From Pseudomonas gingeri (GTDB lineage: Bacteria; Pseudomonadota; Gammaproteobacteria; Pseudomonadales; Pseudomonadaceae): a stretch of 64,000 bases of DNA. The stretch is taken from NCBI RefSeq assembly GCF_013385635.1, contig NZ_JACAPR010000010.1, forward strand, positions 682,001-746,000. The letters run 5' to 3'. This document shows positions 31,986 to 40,920 of the stretch, in pieces. Made by a program: the position numbers and the translations under genes. Below the pieces are notes generated by a model, which was given only the letters and a program-made list of their open reading frames with translations, did not search any database and was not told where the DNA came from. Position 1 is the stretch's first letter. The number at the start of each line of letters is the position of its first letter.

Positions 31986-33848
31986 TTAGAAGGACATGCC
32001 GAAGCTCAGGGCAACGAAGTCACGGTCAATATTCACGTTGTAGGCGCCGCCGAAAAAATCGGTGTAGGAGAGGCTGGCGGTGTAGGTATTGAGGTAGTTG
32101 GCGTCGAGCCCCAGGCTCAGCGACTTGGAGCCTTCATTGAAGCCGGGCTCGGGGCCGTAGCCCTTGACGTCGTGAGACCAGGCAACGTTGGGGTGCAGTT
32201 CCACGCCGGGAATCACCCCGTTGTAGTCCCAGATGGCGCGCACGCGGTAGCCCCAGGAAGTGCTGGTGGCGAAGCCGTCGTTGTTGCAGTTGGAGGGCGT
32301 CTGCACGTTGGTGGTGTGGGTACAGAGGCTGTTGTCCGGGTACAGCTGGCCTTGTCCGTAGGCGGTGCTGCGGCCATAGCGCAATCCGCCTTTGCCTTCC
32401 AGGCCGCCGATATGGGTGAGCCCCACTTCACCGATCAGGGTCAGGCGCTCGGCATTCATGACCTGGTCGAAGAAATGCGTGGCGGTGATCTGGGCCTGGG
32501 TGACTTCCTTGCGTCGATAGCCGGAGACATCCTGGCCATTGCCCAATGAAGCCGCACCGGACGACAGTACCGGCGTCAGCGCTGGCACACCGATGCCGGC
32601 GCTGATCAGGTCCACCGGGCTGATCTGCAGCGGCATGTTGGGCCGGTAGCTGATCTCGCCGGCCAGGGTCGTACCGCTGGGCAGGCTGGTACTGAAACTC
32701 AGGCCGTAGAGGCGGATGTCTTCCGGGTAGTCGATGTAGTACTGCGAGGTGCCGAGTCGGTAGGCCTGCGCCAGGCTCTGGCCGGTGGGGCTGGCGAGAA
32801 AGCCGCCGCAGGCGCCGGCCGGCACGCCAAGGTTGCCACACAGTTGCGGGGCAAACCCCAGGTCGGCGGCATGGGCGCTGCTGATGGCGCTGACGTAGGG
32901 TTGGCGGCTGTGGTAGTTGATGAAGTAGCCGGCAAACTCGCTGTTCAGCTCTGGCGCGAACCAGCGCAACGCCGCGCCCCACTGACCGCCGTCACGGGCA
33001 TCGCGGTCGCGGGCACGGGGAATCACGACGCCTTCGTTGGACAGTTGCACGCCAAAGGGCGAAAGCCCCGCCCGCGCGGCCGCATTCTGGTCGAGTATCG
33101 GTCCCACCGGCAGGCCGTTGCAGCCGTCTGCGATCACGTCCGTCTGGGAGAAGAAAGTGCCGCAGTTGTCGATCGCGGTTTTCTGCCATTGCAGTTGGTA
33201 GAAACCTTCCGCCGAGAGGTTGTCGGTGAGGTTCTGCGACAGGTAGAACATGTTGACCGGAATCAGGCCTTCCTTGATCTCCGAACCGGGACGGCGAAAG
33301 GCCGTCACGTCTACCGGGTTGATGCTGTTGATGCCGCCCTGGATAAAGGTGCTTTCGCCCCAGCTCACCACTTGCTTGCCCAGGCGGACGGTGCCGGGCA
33401 GGTCGCCGATCAGGTAGTTGTGGTAGATGAAGGCATCGAGAAACTCGGCGCCGGAGGCCTTCGCACCTTCCTCGCGACCGTGGTCGTCGATGTCCTTGAA
33501 CCGCTGGTGCTCGTCCTTGAGGGCGAAGTCATACCAGTACTTGCCGCGCACGAACACGCCGCTGTCGCCGTATTTGAGTTCAAGGTCGTGCACACCCTTG
33601 AACACCCGGCTGAAGGCGTCGCCCTTCTTGAAGTTGAGCCGGCCGTCGTCGGCGCTGTGGCTGCTGAGCAGTTCCTTTTCCGGGTTGTTCAAGGACCAGC
33701 TGGAGCCCACCGAGAGGCTGGAGTCGAATTGTCCGTGAAGCTCGCCGATGTCGAAATCGATCGCCAAGGCCGGTGTGCTGGCCAACGCTGCCAGACCCAG
33801 CGCGAGGGGAAGGCGAGCCTGTTGCCATGGGGGTTGTTTACGAGTCAT
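31986..33848 (-). CDS. DUF1302 outer-membrane-type protein
   Basis: 620 residues from the ATG at 33848 (MTRKQPPWQQARLPLALGLA), signal peptide ending ALA-ID. DUF1302 features are DFDIGELHGQFDSSLSVGSS, LGKQVVSWGESTFIQGGINS and alternating beta-strand segments up to the terminal ALSFGMSF, consistent with a beta-barrel. It pairs with the DUF1329 gene downstream and probably helps hydrophobic compounds cross the outer membrane (inference from family context). It belongs to the leftward operon with the acyl-CoA synthetase, FAH and VOC genes. Confidence 0.88.
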   Translation of the reverse strand: MTRKQPPWQQARLPLALGLAALASTPALAIDFDIGELHGQFDSSLSVGSSWSLNNPEKELLSSHSADDGRLNFKKGDAFSRVFKGVHDLELKYGDSGVFVRGKYWYDFALKDEHQRFKDIDDHGREEGAKASGAEFLDAFIYHNYLIGDLPGTVRLGKQVVSWGESTFIQGGINSINPVDVTAFRRPGSEIKEGLIPVNMFYLSQNLTDNLSAEGFYQLQWQKTAIDNCGTFFSQTDVIADGCNGLPVGPILDQNAAARAGLSPFGVQLSNEGVVIPRARDRDARDGGQWGAALRWFAPELNSEFAGYFINYHSRQPYVSAISSAHAADLGFAPQLCGNLGVPAGACGGFLASPTGQSLAQAYRLGTSQYYIDYPEDIRLYGLSFSTSLPSGTTLAGEISYRPNMPLQISPVDLISAGIGVPALTPVLSSGAASLGNGQDVSGYRRKEVTQAQITATHFFDQVMNAERLTLIGEVGLTHIGGLEGKGGLRYGRSTAYGQGQLYPDNSLCTHTTNVQTPSNCNNDGFATSTSWGYRVRAIWDYNGVIPGVELHPNVAWSHDVKGYGPEPGFNEGSKSLSLGLDANYLNTYTASLSYTDFFGGAYNVNIDRDFVALSFGMSF

Positions 33849-34038
33849 TGCGTTCACTACCTCTTGTTGTTTTTGTGGTGCGTTACGCGTCCCTGTACGG
33901 TTTTCAAGGCGCAGCAGGTCTCCGCAGGCCATGGCAGGGACATGGCCGGTTCTCGGTGCTCAGTGGGTGGTGCTCAAAGGTCAGGTTGCGGGTGGCAGTA
34001 ATCGCCTCTTCGAGTCGGCGGGCAGCGGTGGGCCCGGC

Positions 34039-35940
34039 TTAGCCGAGCCATTCGATCTGAAAGCTGTAGCGTCCCAGCAGGGGCATCAGCCGTTCGCGAT
34101 GGGCGCCGGCGGCAATGTGCGCCACCAGCCCGCGACGCGGGTCTTGCAGCACGTTCACGCTGACGTCCTGCACTCCGGCGTTGCTCGCCTCCTGGCGTAC
34201 GACCCTGGCGATCTCCAGTTGCTGCAAGGCCGGTTTGAAGATCTTGCCGACCGGGGTGACCGGCAGTGCCTCGAGGATCTCGATGCGCTTGGGCACGGCC
34301 GAGCGTTCGCAAATGGCCTGTCCGGCAAACGCCAGCAAGGTCGCGGCCGTGCAGCGCTGGCCAGGCTTGAGCTGGACGTAGGCGACAGGGACTTCGCCGG
34401 AATAGGCATCGGGGCAACCGACGGCTGCAACCAGGGCGACGGCCGGATGTGCCTGCAATGCTTCTTCAATCTGTTTCGGGTCGATGTTGTGGCCGCCGCG
34501 GATGATCAGTTCCTTCTTGCGTCCGGTCAGCCAGAAATAGCCATCGGCATCCTGGCGTCCCAGGTCGCCGGTGTTCAGCCAGCGCTGACCGTCAATCTCG
34601 ATCCACAAACCCTGGTTGTGCTCGGCCTGCAGATAGCCGATAAACACGTTGGGACCATGAATGGCGATCACCCCGACTTCGTCGCTCATCGCATCGCGCA
34701 GGTAGCCACCGTGTTCATCCAGTATCACCGCGCGCATGTCCTGATAGGGCAGGCGTAGGCCGATGGAGCCGATTTTCCGTTCGCCGCCCGCGGGGTTGCA
34801 CGACGACACACAGGCGCCCTCGGTAAGGCCATAGCCTTCGAGGATCGGCACGCCGATTTGTGTTTCGAAATCCTTGAACAGCTCTACCGGCATCGGTGCC
34901 GCGCCACACAAGGCGCTTTGCAGGCTGCCGAGATCGTGTCCTTTCACCGGTTGTTGCAACAGCGCGGAATACACGGTGGGAACACCGGAGAAAAAGTTGA
35001 TCCTGAAGTGCTCGACCATCGCCCAGAAGCCCGGGATGACCCCGGCGCCGCGGTACCCTTGAGGTGTGCCGATAACCACTTGATCGCCTTGGGTCCAAGG
35101 CATCAGGCCGGTGACCAGTTGGCCGTTGACATGGAACAGGGGCAAACCGCAGAAAATCACCAGGCCGGGTTCCCGGGGTTCCATATTGCGGGCCATGGCC
35201 CATGCATTGAAGACTTCGGAGCCGTGGCTGCGCACGGCAATTTTCGGCAGACCCGTGGTCCCACCCGTGCAGAAGTAGGAAGACGGATCTTCGGCGCGAA
35301 TCTGTCTGCCGCTGTTCAAGCTCCGATGTGGCTGTTTCTTCATCAGGCCGCGCAGGTCGGCGATCGCCAGATGGCGGTAGCGGGCCTTTTCCCGGCGGGC
35401 CATCCAGCGCAACGCCAGGCCCTTCAACGTGCCCACATAGGGCGCCATGCTGACCCAGATCACTTGCTTGACGCTGGGTAGCTGCTCCAGTTGCGCCGCG
35501 AGCCTGGGCCACAGATCGCTGCCGGGCGTCGGTGCCAGGGTGACCACGACCCTGGCCTTGGCGGCGCGCAGCAGGTCGCCCATCTGCGAGGCTTCCAGCA
35601 GTGGATTGACCGCCATGACGATGCCTGTCGCCTCGCCGCCCCAGATGATGAAATGGGTTTCCGGCAAGTTGGGCAGAATGAAGGCGATGACGTCATCGGG
35701 GCCCAGTCCGAGCCCGTGAAACGCATTGGCGGCACGGGTAATGTCGTTGAACAGCTCGGCGTAGCTCCAGTCGTGGGTCTGCTGGAAATGCCGTGCATCG
35801 AGAAAGAAGCGCAAGGCGGGCGCATCGGGACGATCCCTGGCACACCTCGCCAAGGCCTCATAGGTACTCGCCGCCAGTCCCTGACGATTGAGTGGGGTGC
35901 GTTCCAGCGCCTGTATATCGGCCAGGTTGGTCATCGCCAT
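34039..35940 (-). CDS. AMP-binding acyl-CoA synthetase
   Basis: 633 residues. ANL-superfamily motifs are all present: P-loop CTGGTTGLPK, GYGLTEG, LNTGDLG, the hinge GRKKELIIRGGHNIDP and the C-terminal catalytic Lys in PVTPVGKIFK. It activates a carboxylic acid to its CoA thioester with ATP. The C-terminal tail of about 70 residues beyond the Lys is longer than in small aryl-CoA ligases. Its start overlaps the FAH-gene stop by one base (TGATG), so translation is coupled. In this cluster it may activate an aromatic or ring-cleavage acid. Confidence 0.88.
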   Translation of the reverse strand: MAMTNLADIQALERTPLNRQGLAASTYEALARCARDRPDAPALRFFLDARHFQQTHDWSYAELFNDITRAANAFHGLGLGPDDVIAFILPNLPETHFIIWGGEATGIVMAVNPLLEASQMGDLLRAAKARVVVTLAPTPGSDLWPRLAAQLEQLPSVKQVIWVSMAPYVGTLKGLALRWMARREKARYRHLAIADLRGLMKKQPHRSLNSGRQIRAEDPSSYFCTGGTTGLPKIAVRSHGSEVFNAWAMARNMEPREPGLVIFCGLPLFHVNGQLVTGLMPWTQGDQVVIGTPQGYRGAGVIPGFWAMVEHFRINFFSGVPTVYSALLQQPVKGHDLGSLQSALCGAAPMPVELFKDFETQIGVPILEGYGLTEGACVSSCNPAGGERKIGSIGLRLPYQDMRAVILDEHGGYLRDAMSDEVGVIAIHGPNVFIGYLQAEHNQGLWIEIDGQRWLNTGDLGRQDADGYFWLTGRKKELIIRGGHNIDPKQIEEALQAHPAVALVAAVGCPDAYSGEVPVAYVQLKPGQRCTAATLLAFAGQAICERSAVPKRIEILEALPVTPVGKIFKPALQQLEIARVVRQEASNAGVQDVSVNVLQDPRRGLVAHIAAGAHRERLMPLLGRYSFQIEWLG

Positions 35941-36893
35941 CAGGCTTGCTCCACCACGAGATTACGCTGGGTGCCCAGGTCGATCTGGCCATCGCTGCTG
36001 CGAATGCTGGCCTCGACGACATCGCCGGCCTTGAGGTACTGCGTGCGGCCTTCCTGGGCTTTCAGAAACAGTTTCCACTTCACGGCCTCCGGGAGCAGGG
36101 CGCCGATTCGCTGTTTCGCGGGCGAAGGCACGGTGAGCGCGCAACCGGCGGGGGTGCCGGTGGCAATCAGGTCGCCGGCGTTGAAGTCCTGGAGACCGGA
36201 CAGCTCGCTGAGGGTTTCCGCCGGTCCGTACACCAGGTTGGCAGTGCTGTCGTTTTGTCGAACCTGTCCATTGACCGTGAGGCGCAGTTGCAGGTTTTTC
36301 AGGTGATGCATGTCGTGCGCTTCCAGCAGGCACAGGTAAGGCCCGACCGGGCCGAAGGTGCGGAAGCTTTTGCCCTTGTAGAACTGCATTTGCGGAATCT
36401 GGATATCGCGGGCCGAATAGTCATTGACCACCACCACGCCGGCGACGAATTCGTGCAGGTTCTGGTCGGTGACGGTGACCTTGCCCGTGATGGCGCGTTT
36501 GAGCACCAGGCCCAACTCGATTTCATAATCGAGAAAGCGCACGTTGCGGGGTTTGATCAGTTCACTGTCGGCGGCGACGATGCAACTGGTGGCTTTGGTG
36601 AAGATCATGTTGAAGTGCTTGGCGTCGGGGTCCATGCCTGATTCGATCATGTGCTGACGGTAGTTGGCGCCCTGGCAGACAAACTGTTGGTCGCGGGTGA
36701 CTGGCGAAAGCAGCTTGACGGCGGTCAGGGGCAGATCGCCCTGGTTCATCCGGGCCAGTTCGGTGACGTTGGTGTTGTTGATGAATTCGCCGGTACTGGC
36801 GTAGTCACCGGCGATCACGGTGATCCTGGCGGCGTGAATCACGCCCCATTGCACGCGATTCTGGTATTCGAAGCGGATTACATGCACTGCCAT
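35940..36893 (-). CDS. Fumarylacetoacetate-hydrolase-family hydrolase
   Basis: 317 residues from the ATG at 36893 (MAVHVIRFEYQNRVQWGVIH), with GGGAG upstream; ATG at 36932 is an alternative. The FAH metal ligands are visible in FLDYEIELGLVL and VVVNDYSARDIQ, with FGPVGPYLC and TGTPAGCALTV following. Family members hydrolyse or decarboxylate 2-oxo acids from aromatic ring cleavage. It sits between the extradiol-type dioxygenase gene and the CoA ligase gene, which fits a meta-cleavage product hydrolase. Confidence 0.88.
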   Translation of the reverse strand: MAVHVIRFEYQNRVQWGVIHAARITVIAGDYASTGEFINNTNVTELARMNQGDLPLTAVKLLSPVTRDQQFVCQGANYRQHMIESGMDPDAKHFNMIFTKATSCIVAADSELIKPRNVRFLDYEIELGLVLKRAITGKVTVTDQNLHEFVAGVVVVNDYSARDIQIPQMQFYKGKSFRTFGPVGPYLCLLEAHDMHHLKNLQLRLTVNGQVRQNDSTANLVYGPAETLSELSGLQDFNAGDLIATGTPAGCALTVPSPAKQRIGALLPEAVKWKLFLKAQEGRTQYLKAGDVVEASIRSSDGQIDLGTQRNLVVEQA

Positions 36894-36979
36894 GACAGGG
36901 GCTCCCGAGGCGTCGATCGGCTGATGCTGCATGGCATCAGATTGTTGTTGTGCTGCGTTTGAAATCGTTGCCAACGGCC

Positions 36980-38068
36980 TCAGCCGAACAGGCGCGCCAG
37001 GGTGACCAGCTTGCGAAAGGTCAGGTCCGGGCTGTGCCTGAGGTTGTGAATCAATGCGCGGATGGCGCGCAGGGTCATCTTCGGCTTGGTGAAGCTGCGG
37101 GGCATGCGCTCGCCCCACTGCGCCATGGCCTGGGCACTGATGCGGTGCAACTCGGTTGGCTGCTCCTGGGTGAACAGATCGCCATCGCAGTAGTGCTCAT
37201 GTTTGTCGCCCCAGGGATCTTGCCAGTAGTCGAAAATCTGGCTGCCGAGAATGTGCCGGCCGATACCCCAGGCGTGCACCCAGCCCCGCTCGCGCAGGAT
37301 GCGTTGACCCATGCCGACCGCGTCCGCGTCGACCACTTCATAGGCACTGTGGCTGTAGGCGGGCATGAAGCCTTGCGCCAGGGCCAGGGTGTGATGGTCT
37401 GCCGGGGTATCGCCGAGGTCCAGGCGCATGAAGGTCACCGCCGGTGAGCCGTCAGGCAGCACCTGCACATCGCTGGGAATCAATCCGAAATGTTCCGTGT
37501 ACCAGGCGCACGTCGCCTGGTAGTCGGCCACTTCCAGCACCACATGCCCCAGCTTGAGAATCTCCGGAGCGCTGGTCGGGGGGCGTTGGGTGGCGTTGAT
37601 GCGCGGGAGTTGTTCGGCCACGTTGAAGGGCAGGGGAGCCCGGTGCTGCAAGGGCTTGACCGGCACTTGCCCGTGGATGGCCTCCACCACGAACCCCGAC
37701 GGATCACGCAGGCGCACCCGCTCGCCGCCGCCCGGTTGGGGCTGCTCCTCAACCCCTGAAGCACCGGGCAGGCGCGCCAGTCTGAGCAGGTCTTCCCGTG
37801 TCGCGACGGCCAGTGCGAAGCCGACAAAGCGCGCTTCGTCAGCCTTCTCGATGCGGTAGCAATAAGCGGCACTGTCGGTGCCGCGCAGATACAGCGTATC
37901 GGTCGCCCGATGGCTGACGGTGAGGCCGAAATCGCGCAGGAACCGTTCCGCCTTGACCAGATCCGGGCGCTGGAAAATCAGGTAGGCAAGCCGCTGGGCC
38001 TTTACCGTCGGGTGCGGGTGGCGCGCCGGCTGCGGGGTGGCAAGGGTCAGGGTCTGGCGATTGCTCAT
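36980..38068 (-). CDS. VOC-family protein, probable type I extradiol dioxygenase
   Basis: 362 residues, two tandem vicinal-oxygen-chelate domains. The C-terminal domain has a plausible Fe(II) triad: His in KLGHVVLEVAD, His in ADHHTLAL and Glu in DKHEHYCDGD, matching the His-His-Glu of BphC-like enzymes. The N-terminal domain lacks these ligands, as in two-domain extradiol dioxygenases. It would open a catechol-like ring next to the hydroxyls. The start is ATG at 38068 with GGAGAA upstream. The gap to the TetR gene (38069-38155) contains a GC-rich stem-loop with no clear T-run. Confidence 0.8.
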   Translation of the reverse strand: MSNRQTLTLATPQPARHPHPTVKAQRLAYLIFQRPDLVKAERFLRDFGLTVSHRATDTLYLRGTDSAAYCYRIEKADEARFVGFALAVATREDLLRLARLPGASGVEEQPQPGGGERVRLRDPSGFVVEAIHGQVPVKPLQHRAPLPFNVAEQLPRINATQRPPTSAPEILKLGHVVLEVADYQATCAWYTEHFGLIPSDVQVLPDGSPAVTFMRLDLGDTPADHHTLALAQGFMPAYSHSAYEVVDADAVGMGQRILRERGWVHAWGIGRHILGSQIFDYWQDPWGDKHEHYCDGDLFTQEQPTELHRISAQAMAQWGERMPRSFTKPKMTLRAIRALIHNLRHSPDLTFRKLVTLARLFG

Positions 38069-38155
38069 TCTTGTTCTCCAAAGCTTTTTTCAGGCAAAAG
38101 CTGCCCGTCGCCCCTGAAAGCACAGGGGGCGGGCCCATCGGGACTCAATCGTGAA

Positions 38156-38770
38156 TCAGCCGGAAGGCGGCAGCGGCGGCAGCTCCACGGTGGCCAGCAC
38201 ACGGGCGTCTTCAATGCTCACGCCCAACGCCCGCAATATCAGTTCGGCCGTATCGGTGCCGGCATCCCGCCAGGTCTTCAGGCCTTCCAGCACCAGGAAC
38301 ATCGAACCGAGGACGCTGCTGGCAATAAACGAAATGATCGTGACCATCTGTTCCTGGCGAAAGTGGTAGCGGCCGATGCCCAAACCGTGGATCAGGTCGG
38401 GGACGGCCTGGCTGGAGAACATTTCCCGCAGAGCCAGGTTGCTCAGCGCGAAGCGACTCATGAAGGCGCCCCAGTGTGGCTCTTCATGGGTGCGACGGAT
38501 AAACAGGCGGATGCCGTTGGCCAGGCGCTGCGCGGGGTCTTCAAGGCTATCGATGCTCTTTTTGACGCGCTGGTGCATGTCTGCGCTGAGCTGGCTGGCG
38601 ACCTGCTCGAACAGTTTGTCCATCGTCTCGACGTTGTTGTAGATGGTGCCGCGCGCCACGCCCGCTTCCTGGGCAAGGTCGCTGATGTTGACCTGACTGA
38701 TGCCTTTCTCGGCAAACAGGCGCAAGGCCGCCTGATGGATGCGTCGCTGCACCGGGTTCAATGACTCCAC
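38156..38770 (-). CDS. TetR-family regulator
   Basis: 204 residues from a GTG at 38770 (MESLNPVQRRIHQAALRLFA). I chose this start because GGTGGAGAGAGCTT precedes it and because the longest open frame (GTG at 38812) would begin inside a palindromic operator. The helix-turn-helix is FAEKGISQVNISDLAQEAGV-ARGTIYNN. The ligand-binding part is unlike well-known members. It faces the amidohydrolase gene at 39045, and TGAAC-N6-GTTCA palindromes lie next to both genes, so autorepression and control of the divergent gene are likely. Confidence 0.88.
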   Translation of the reverse strand: MESLNPVQRRIHQAALRLFAEKGISQVNISDLAQEAGVARGTIYNNVETMDKLFEQVASQLSADMHQRVKKSIDSLEDPAQRLANGIRLFIRRTHEEPHWGAFMSRFALSNLALREMFSSQAVPDLIHGLGIGRYHFRQEQMVTIISFIASSVLGSMFLVLEGLKTWRDAGTDTAELILRALGVSIEDARVLATVELPPLPPSG

Positions 38771-38802
38771 AAGCTCTCTCCACCATTCGAATCTGAAGCT
38801 AT

Positions 38803-38818
38803 TGAACGTCACTGTTCA
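38803..38818. promoter_or_regulatory. TetR operator 1
   Basis: TGAACGTCACTGTTCA has arms TGAAC and GTTCA with 6 bp between, immediately upstream of the TetR coding start at 38770. Confidence 0.6.
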
Positions 38819-38955
38819 GTTTGAGTCAATCGTGTATTTCGAGGTGGAATCCTGTTTTTAACGAAGTTTCTCACGTAATCCTTGATTTAGAGCGGTTATG
38901 GCTTTTTATCCTGATTTTAACCTGGGTGTTTAAGTGACAGGTTCGATTGACGAAT

Positions 38956-38973
38956 ATGAACACTGGTGTTCAT
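38956..38973. promoter_or_regulatory. TetR operator 2
   Basis: ATGAACACTGGTGTTCAT is an 18-bp near-perfect palindrome with the same TGAAC-N6-GTTCA frame, 72 bp before the amidohydrolase ATG at 39045. The rest of the 232-bp gap is AT-rich and should hold both promoters. Confidence 0.65.
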
Positions 38974-39044
38974 TATGTTGCTTGAGTGTTTTATCGTGGG
39001 CTACCACGGCCAGGTTGCGACTGTTCTCGCCAGGAATAACAACA

Positions 39045-40118
39045 ATGCCCCTCAAGCAAGGCCTTATCGACGTACACCATCACATCATTCCCCCCGCGTT
39101 CCGCGATGCCATCCACGAGCGGGGCATGGAGCGCCACGCCGGTGCGCTCCTGCCCGGATGGACGCCCGAACAGTCGATCGATGTCATGGACATGAATGGT
39201 ATCCAGCGTGCCATTACCTCCATCTCCACACCCGGTGTGCATCTGGGCGACGGGGTGGAGCAGGCGCGGCAGCTGGCGCGGGACTGCAACGAATACGCGG
39301 CGAAGATGCGCGATGATTTCCCGGAGCGCTTCGGCAACTTTGCGGTGCTGCCCATGCCGTTCACCGAAGCCGCTTGTGGCGAAGCGATCTATGCGCTGGA
39401 CGTGCTCAAGGCCGAGGGCATCGTGCTATTCGGCAGCACCGATGGGGTGTTTCTGGGCGACCCGCGTCTTGACGAGCTGATGAGTGAGCTGGATCGTCGC
39501 GGCACGGTAGTGTTCGTTCACCCCAACCTGCACAGGAGCAGTGAGCAACTGGGTTTCAAGACCCCCGGTTTCCTGATCGAGTTTCTCTGCGATACCACTC
39601 GCGGGGCGGTCAATCTGATCCTGACCGGGACAATGGAAAAATACCCTCGTATTCGCTGGATCCTTGCCCACGGCGGTGGCTTCCTTCCCTATGTCGCCTG
39701 GCGTGTTTCCCTGGCCAACGCCATGCCGCAATTTCAGCAGCTGGCTCCCCAGGGCATTCTCACCTACATCCGCCGTTTCTACTTCGATACAGCGCTGTCG
39801 CCGTCGCGTCACTCGATGGCCGCGCTCAAGGAGCTGGTCGAGCCCGATCACATTCTCTTTGGCAGCGATTTTCCGTTTGCCCCGGCTCCCGCCACCAGCC
39901 TGCAATGCCAGACCCTGGAAGCAAACACCCTGTGGTCCGCCGACGAGCATTACGGAATCAATCGTGGGCATGCGCTGCGTCTGTTTCCCCAATACCGGCA
40001 GCCGGGGGAAGTCGTGCAGGCAGCGCCCATCTATGCTGGCGAATCTTTTTCCAGCCGGCTCAAACGCCGCCTGACCAGGCCGGTTGGCGCGTTGGCCGAG
40101 CGCATGCGTAATCGTTGA
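39045..40118 (+). CDS. Amidohydrolase-2 family (ACMSD-like) hydrolase/decarboxylase
   Basis: 357 residues from the ATG at 39045 (MPLKQGLIDVHHHIIPPAFR), with AGGA upstream. Metal-ligand motifs of the ACMSD/gamma-resorcylate decarboxylase group are present: DVHHH near the N-terminus, VFVHPN, ILAHGGGFLPY and GSDFPFAP. Such enzymes decarboxylate or hydrolyse aromatic acids and ring-cleavage products. It is alone on its strand, divergent from the TetR-VOC-FAH operon, with an operator in its promoter, so it belongs to the same pathway. Confidence 0.87.
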   Translation: MPLKQGLIDVHHHIIPPAFRDAIHERGMERHAGALLPGWTPEQSIDVMDMNGIQRAITSISTPGVHLGDGVEQARQLARDCNEYAAKMRDDFPERFGNFAVLPMPFTEAACGEAIYALDVLKAEGIVLFGSTDGVFLGDPRLDELMSELDRRGTVVFVHPNLHRSSEQLGFKTPGFLIEFLCDTTRGAVNLILTGTMEKYPRIRWILAHGGGFLPYVAWRVSLANAMPQFQQLAPQGILTYIRRFYFDTALSPSRHSMAALKELVEPDHILFGSDFPFAPAPATSLQCQTLEANTLWSADEHYGINRGHALRLFPQYRQPGEVVQAAPIYAGESFSSRLKRRLTRPVGALAERMRNR

Positions 40119-40179
40119 CGGCGGCGCTTGGGGTCAGTCAACCATCCTGATAACCAGCCGAGTGCCGAGGTCGGCGCGC

Positions 40180-40839
40180 TTACTCGTCAGCCCGCGGCAA
40201 AGGCTGGGTGGCGAGTCTTCGGGCCTTGGCCGGGGTGGCGCCCAGGGCTTTAAGCACCATCTCGGCGACTTTCTCATCATGTTGCTCGACTGCACGGCCC
40301 TCGATCGCACTGCGCATGCCTCCTGTGGCACAGGCAATGACCAGGTCCAGGGCCACGCTTTCGTCGGCAAATGACAGGTGCCCCTGTTCTGCGCCACTGC
40401 GAAGATCCGCCTGGACGTGCATCGCGAGCTTTGAGCGCAGACCTTTATCAAAGTGCACGATCCGCACCAGCGCACTGGCCCAGTCCGGGTCGGCAATCGC
40501 GCGCAGGATAAACATGCGCACACCGATCGCAACGCGCTGGGCGCCGTTATCAATACCCGCGCTCAAGCGGGAAATGTCTTCGGAGAACTCGCTGGCCATG
40601 GCGATCCCCACGGCCTCCGCGACCTCTTCGCGGGTACGGAAGTAGTTATAGATGGTGCCGGTGGATACCTGCGCTTCTTCAGCCAGTTCCAGCAGGCCCG
40701 TTTCAAGCACGTCCTTGCGGGCGAATACCCGCAGCGCGGCATCCAGCAGGCCCTGGCGCGTGCGCTCCTTTTTCTTGTGGCCTCGGGTCAGGGGGGCCAG
40801 GGTATCGGTGGACTGTTCTGCGTCGGCTTTTTTGCTCAT
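40180..40839 (-). CDS. TetR-family regulator
   Basis: 219 residues. A Lys/Arg-rich start (TRGHKKKERTRQGLLDAALR) leads into the helix-turn-helix VLETGLLELAEEAQVSTGTI-YNYF, followed by an all-helical ligand domain. The start is ATG at 40839. It follows the MhpA-like gene on the same strand with an 81-bp gap that contains two palindromes. It probably controls the hydroxylase gene; which effector it senses cannot be told. Confidence 0.87.
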   Translation of the reverse strand: MSKKADAEQSTDTLAPLTRGHKKKERTRQGLLDAALRVFARKDVLETGLLELAEEAQVSTGTIYNYFRTREEVAEAVGIAMASEFSEDISRLSAGIDNGAQRVAIGVRMFILRAIADPDWASALVRIVHFDKGLRSKLAMHVQADLRSGAEQGHLSFADESVALDLVIACATGGMRSAIEGRAVEQHDEKVAEMVLKALGATPAKARRLATQPLPRADE

Positions 40840-40873
40840 TGGAATGCCTGGAGATTTATTGCGCGGCTGGATG

Positions 40874-40920
40874 AAAGATCAGTGATAGTAATCAGATTAC
40901 CGTCAATATTGCTGATCTTT
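40874..40920. promoter_or_regulatory. Palindromes between hydroxylase and TetR genes
   Basis: A perfect 13-bp palindrome, GTAATCAGATTAC, lies at 40888-40900, inside a larger inverted repeat with arms AAAGATCAG (40874-40882) and CTGATCTTT (40912-40920). The inner one is a likely TetR operator. The outer one could also form a hairpin at the end of the hydroxylase transcript. Confidence 0.5.
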
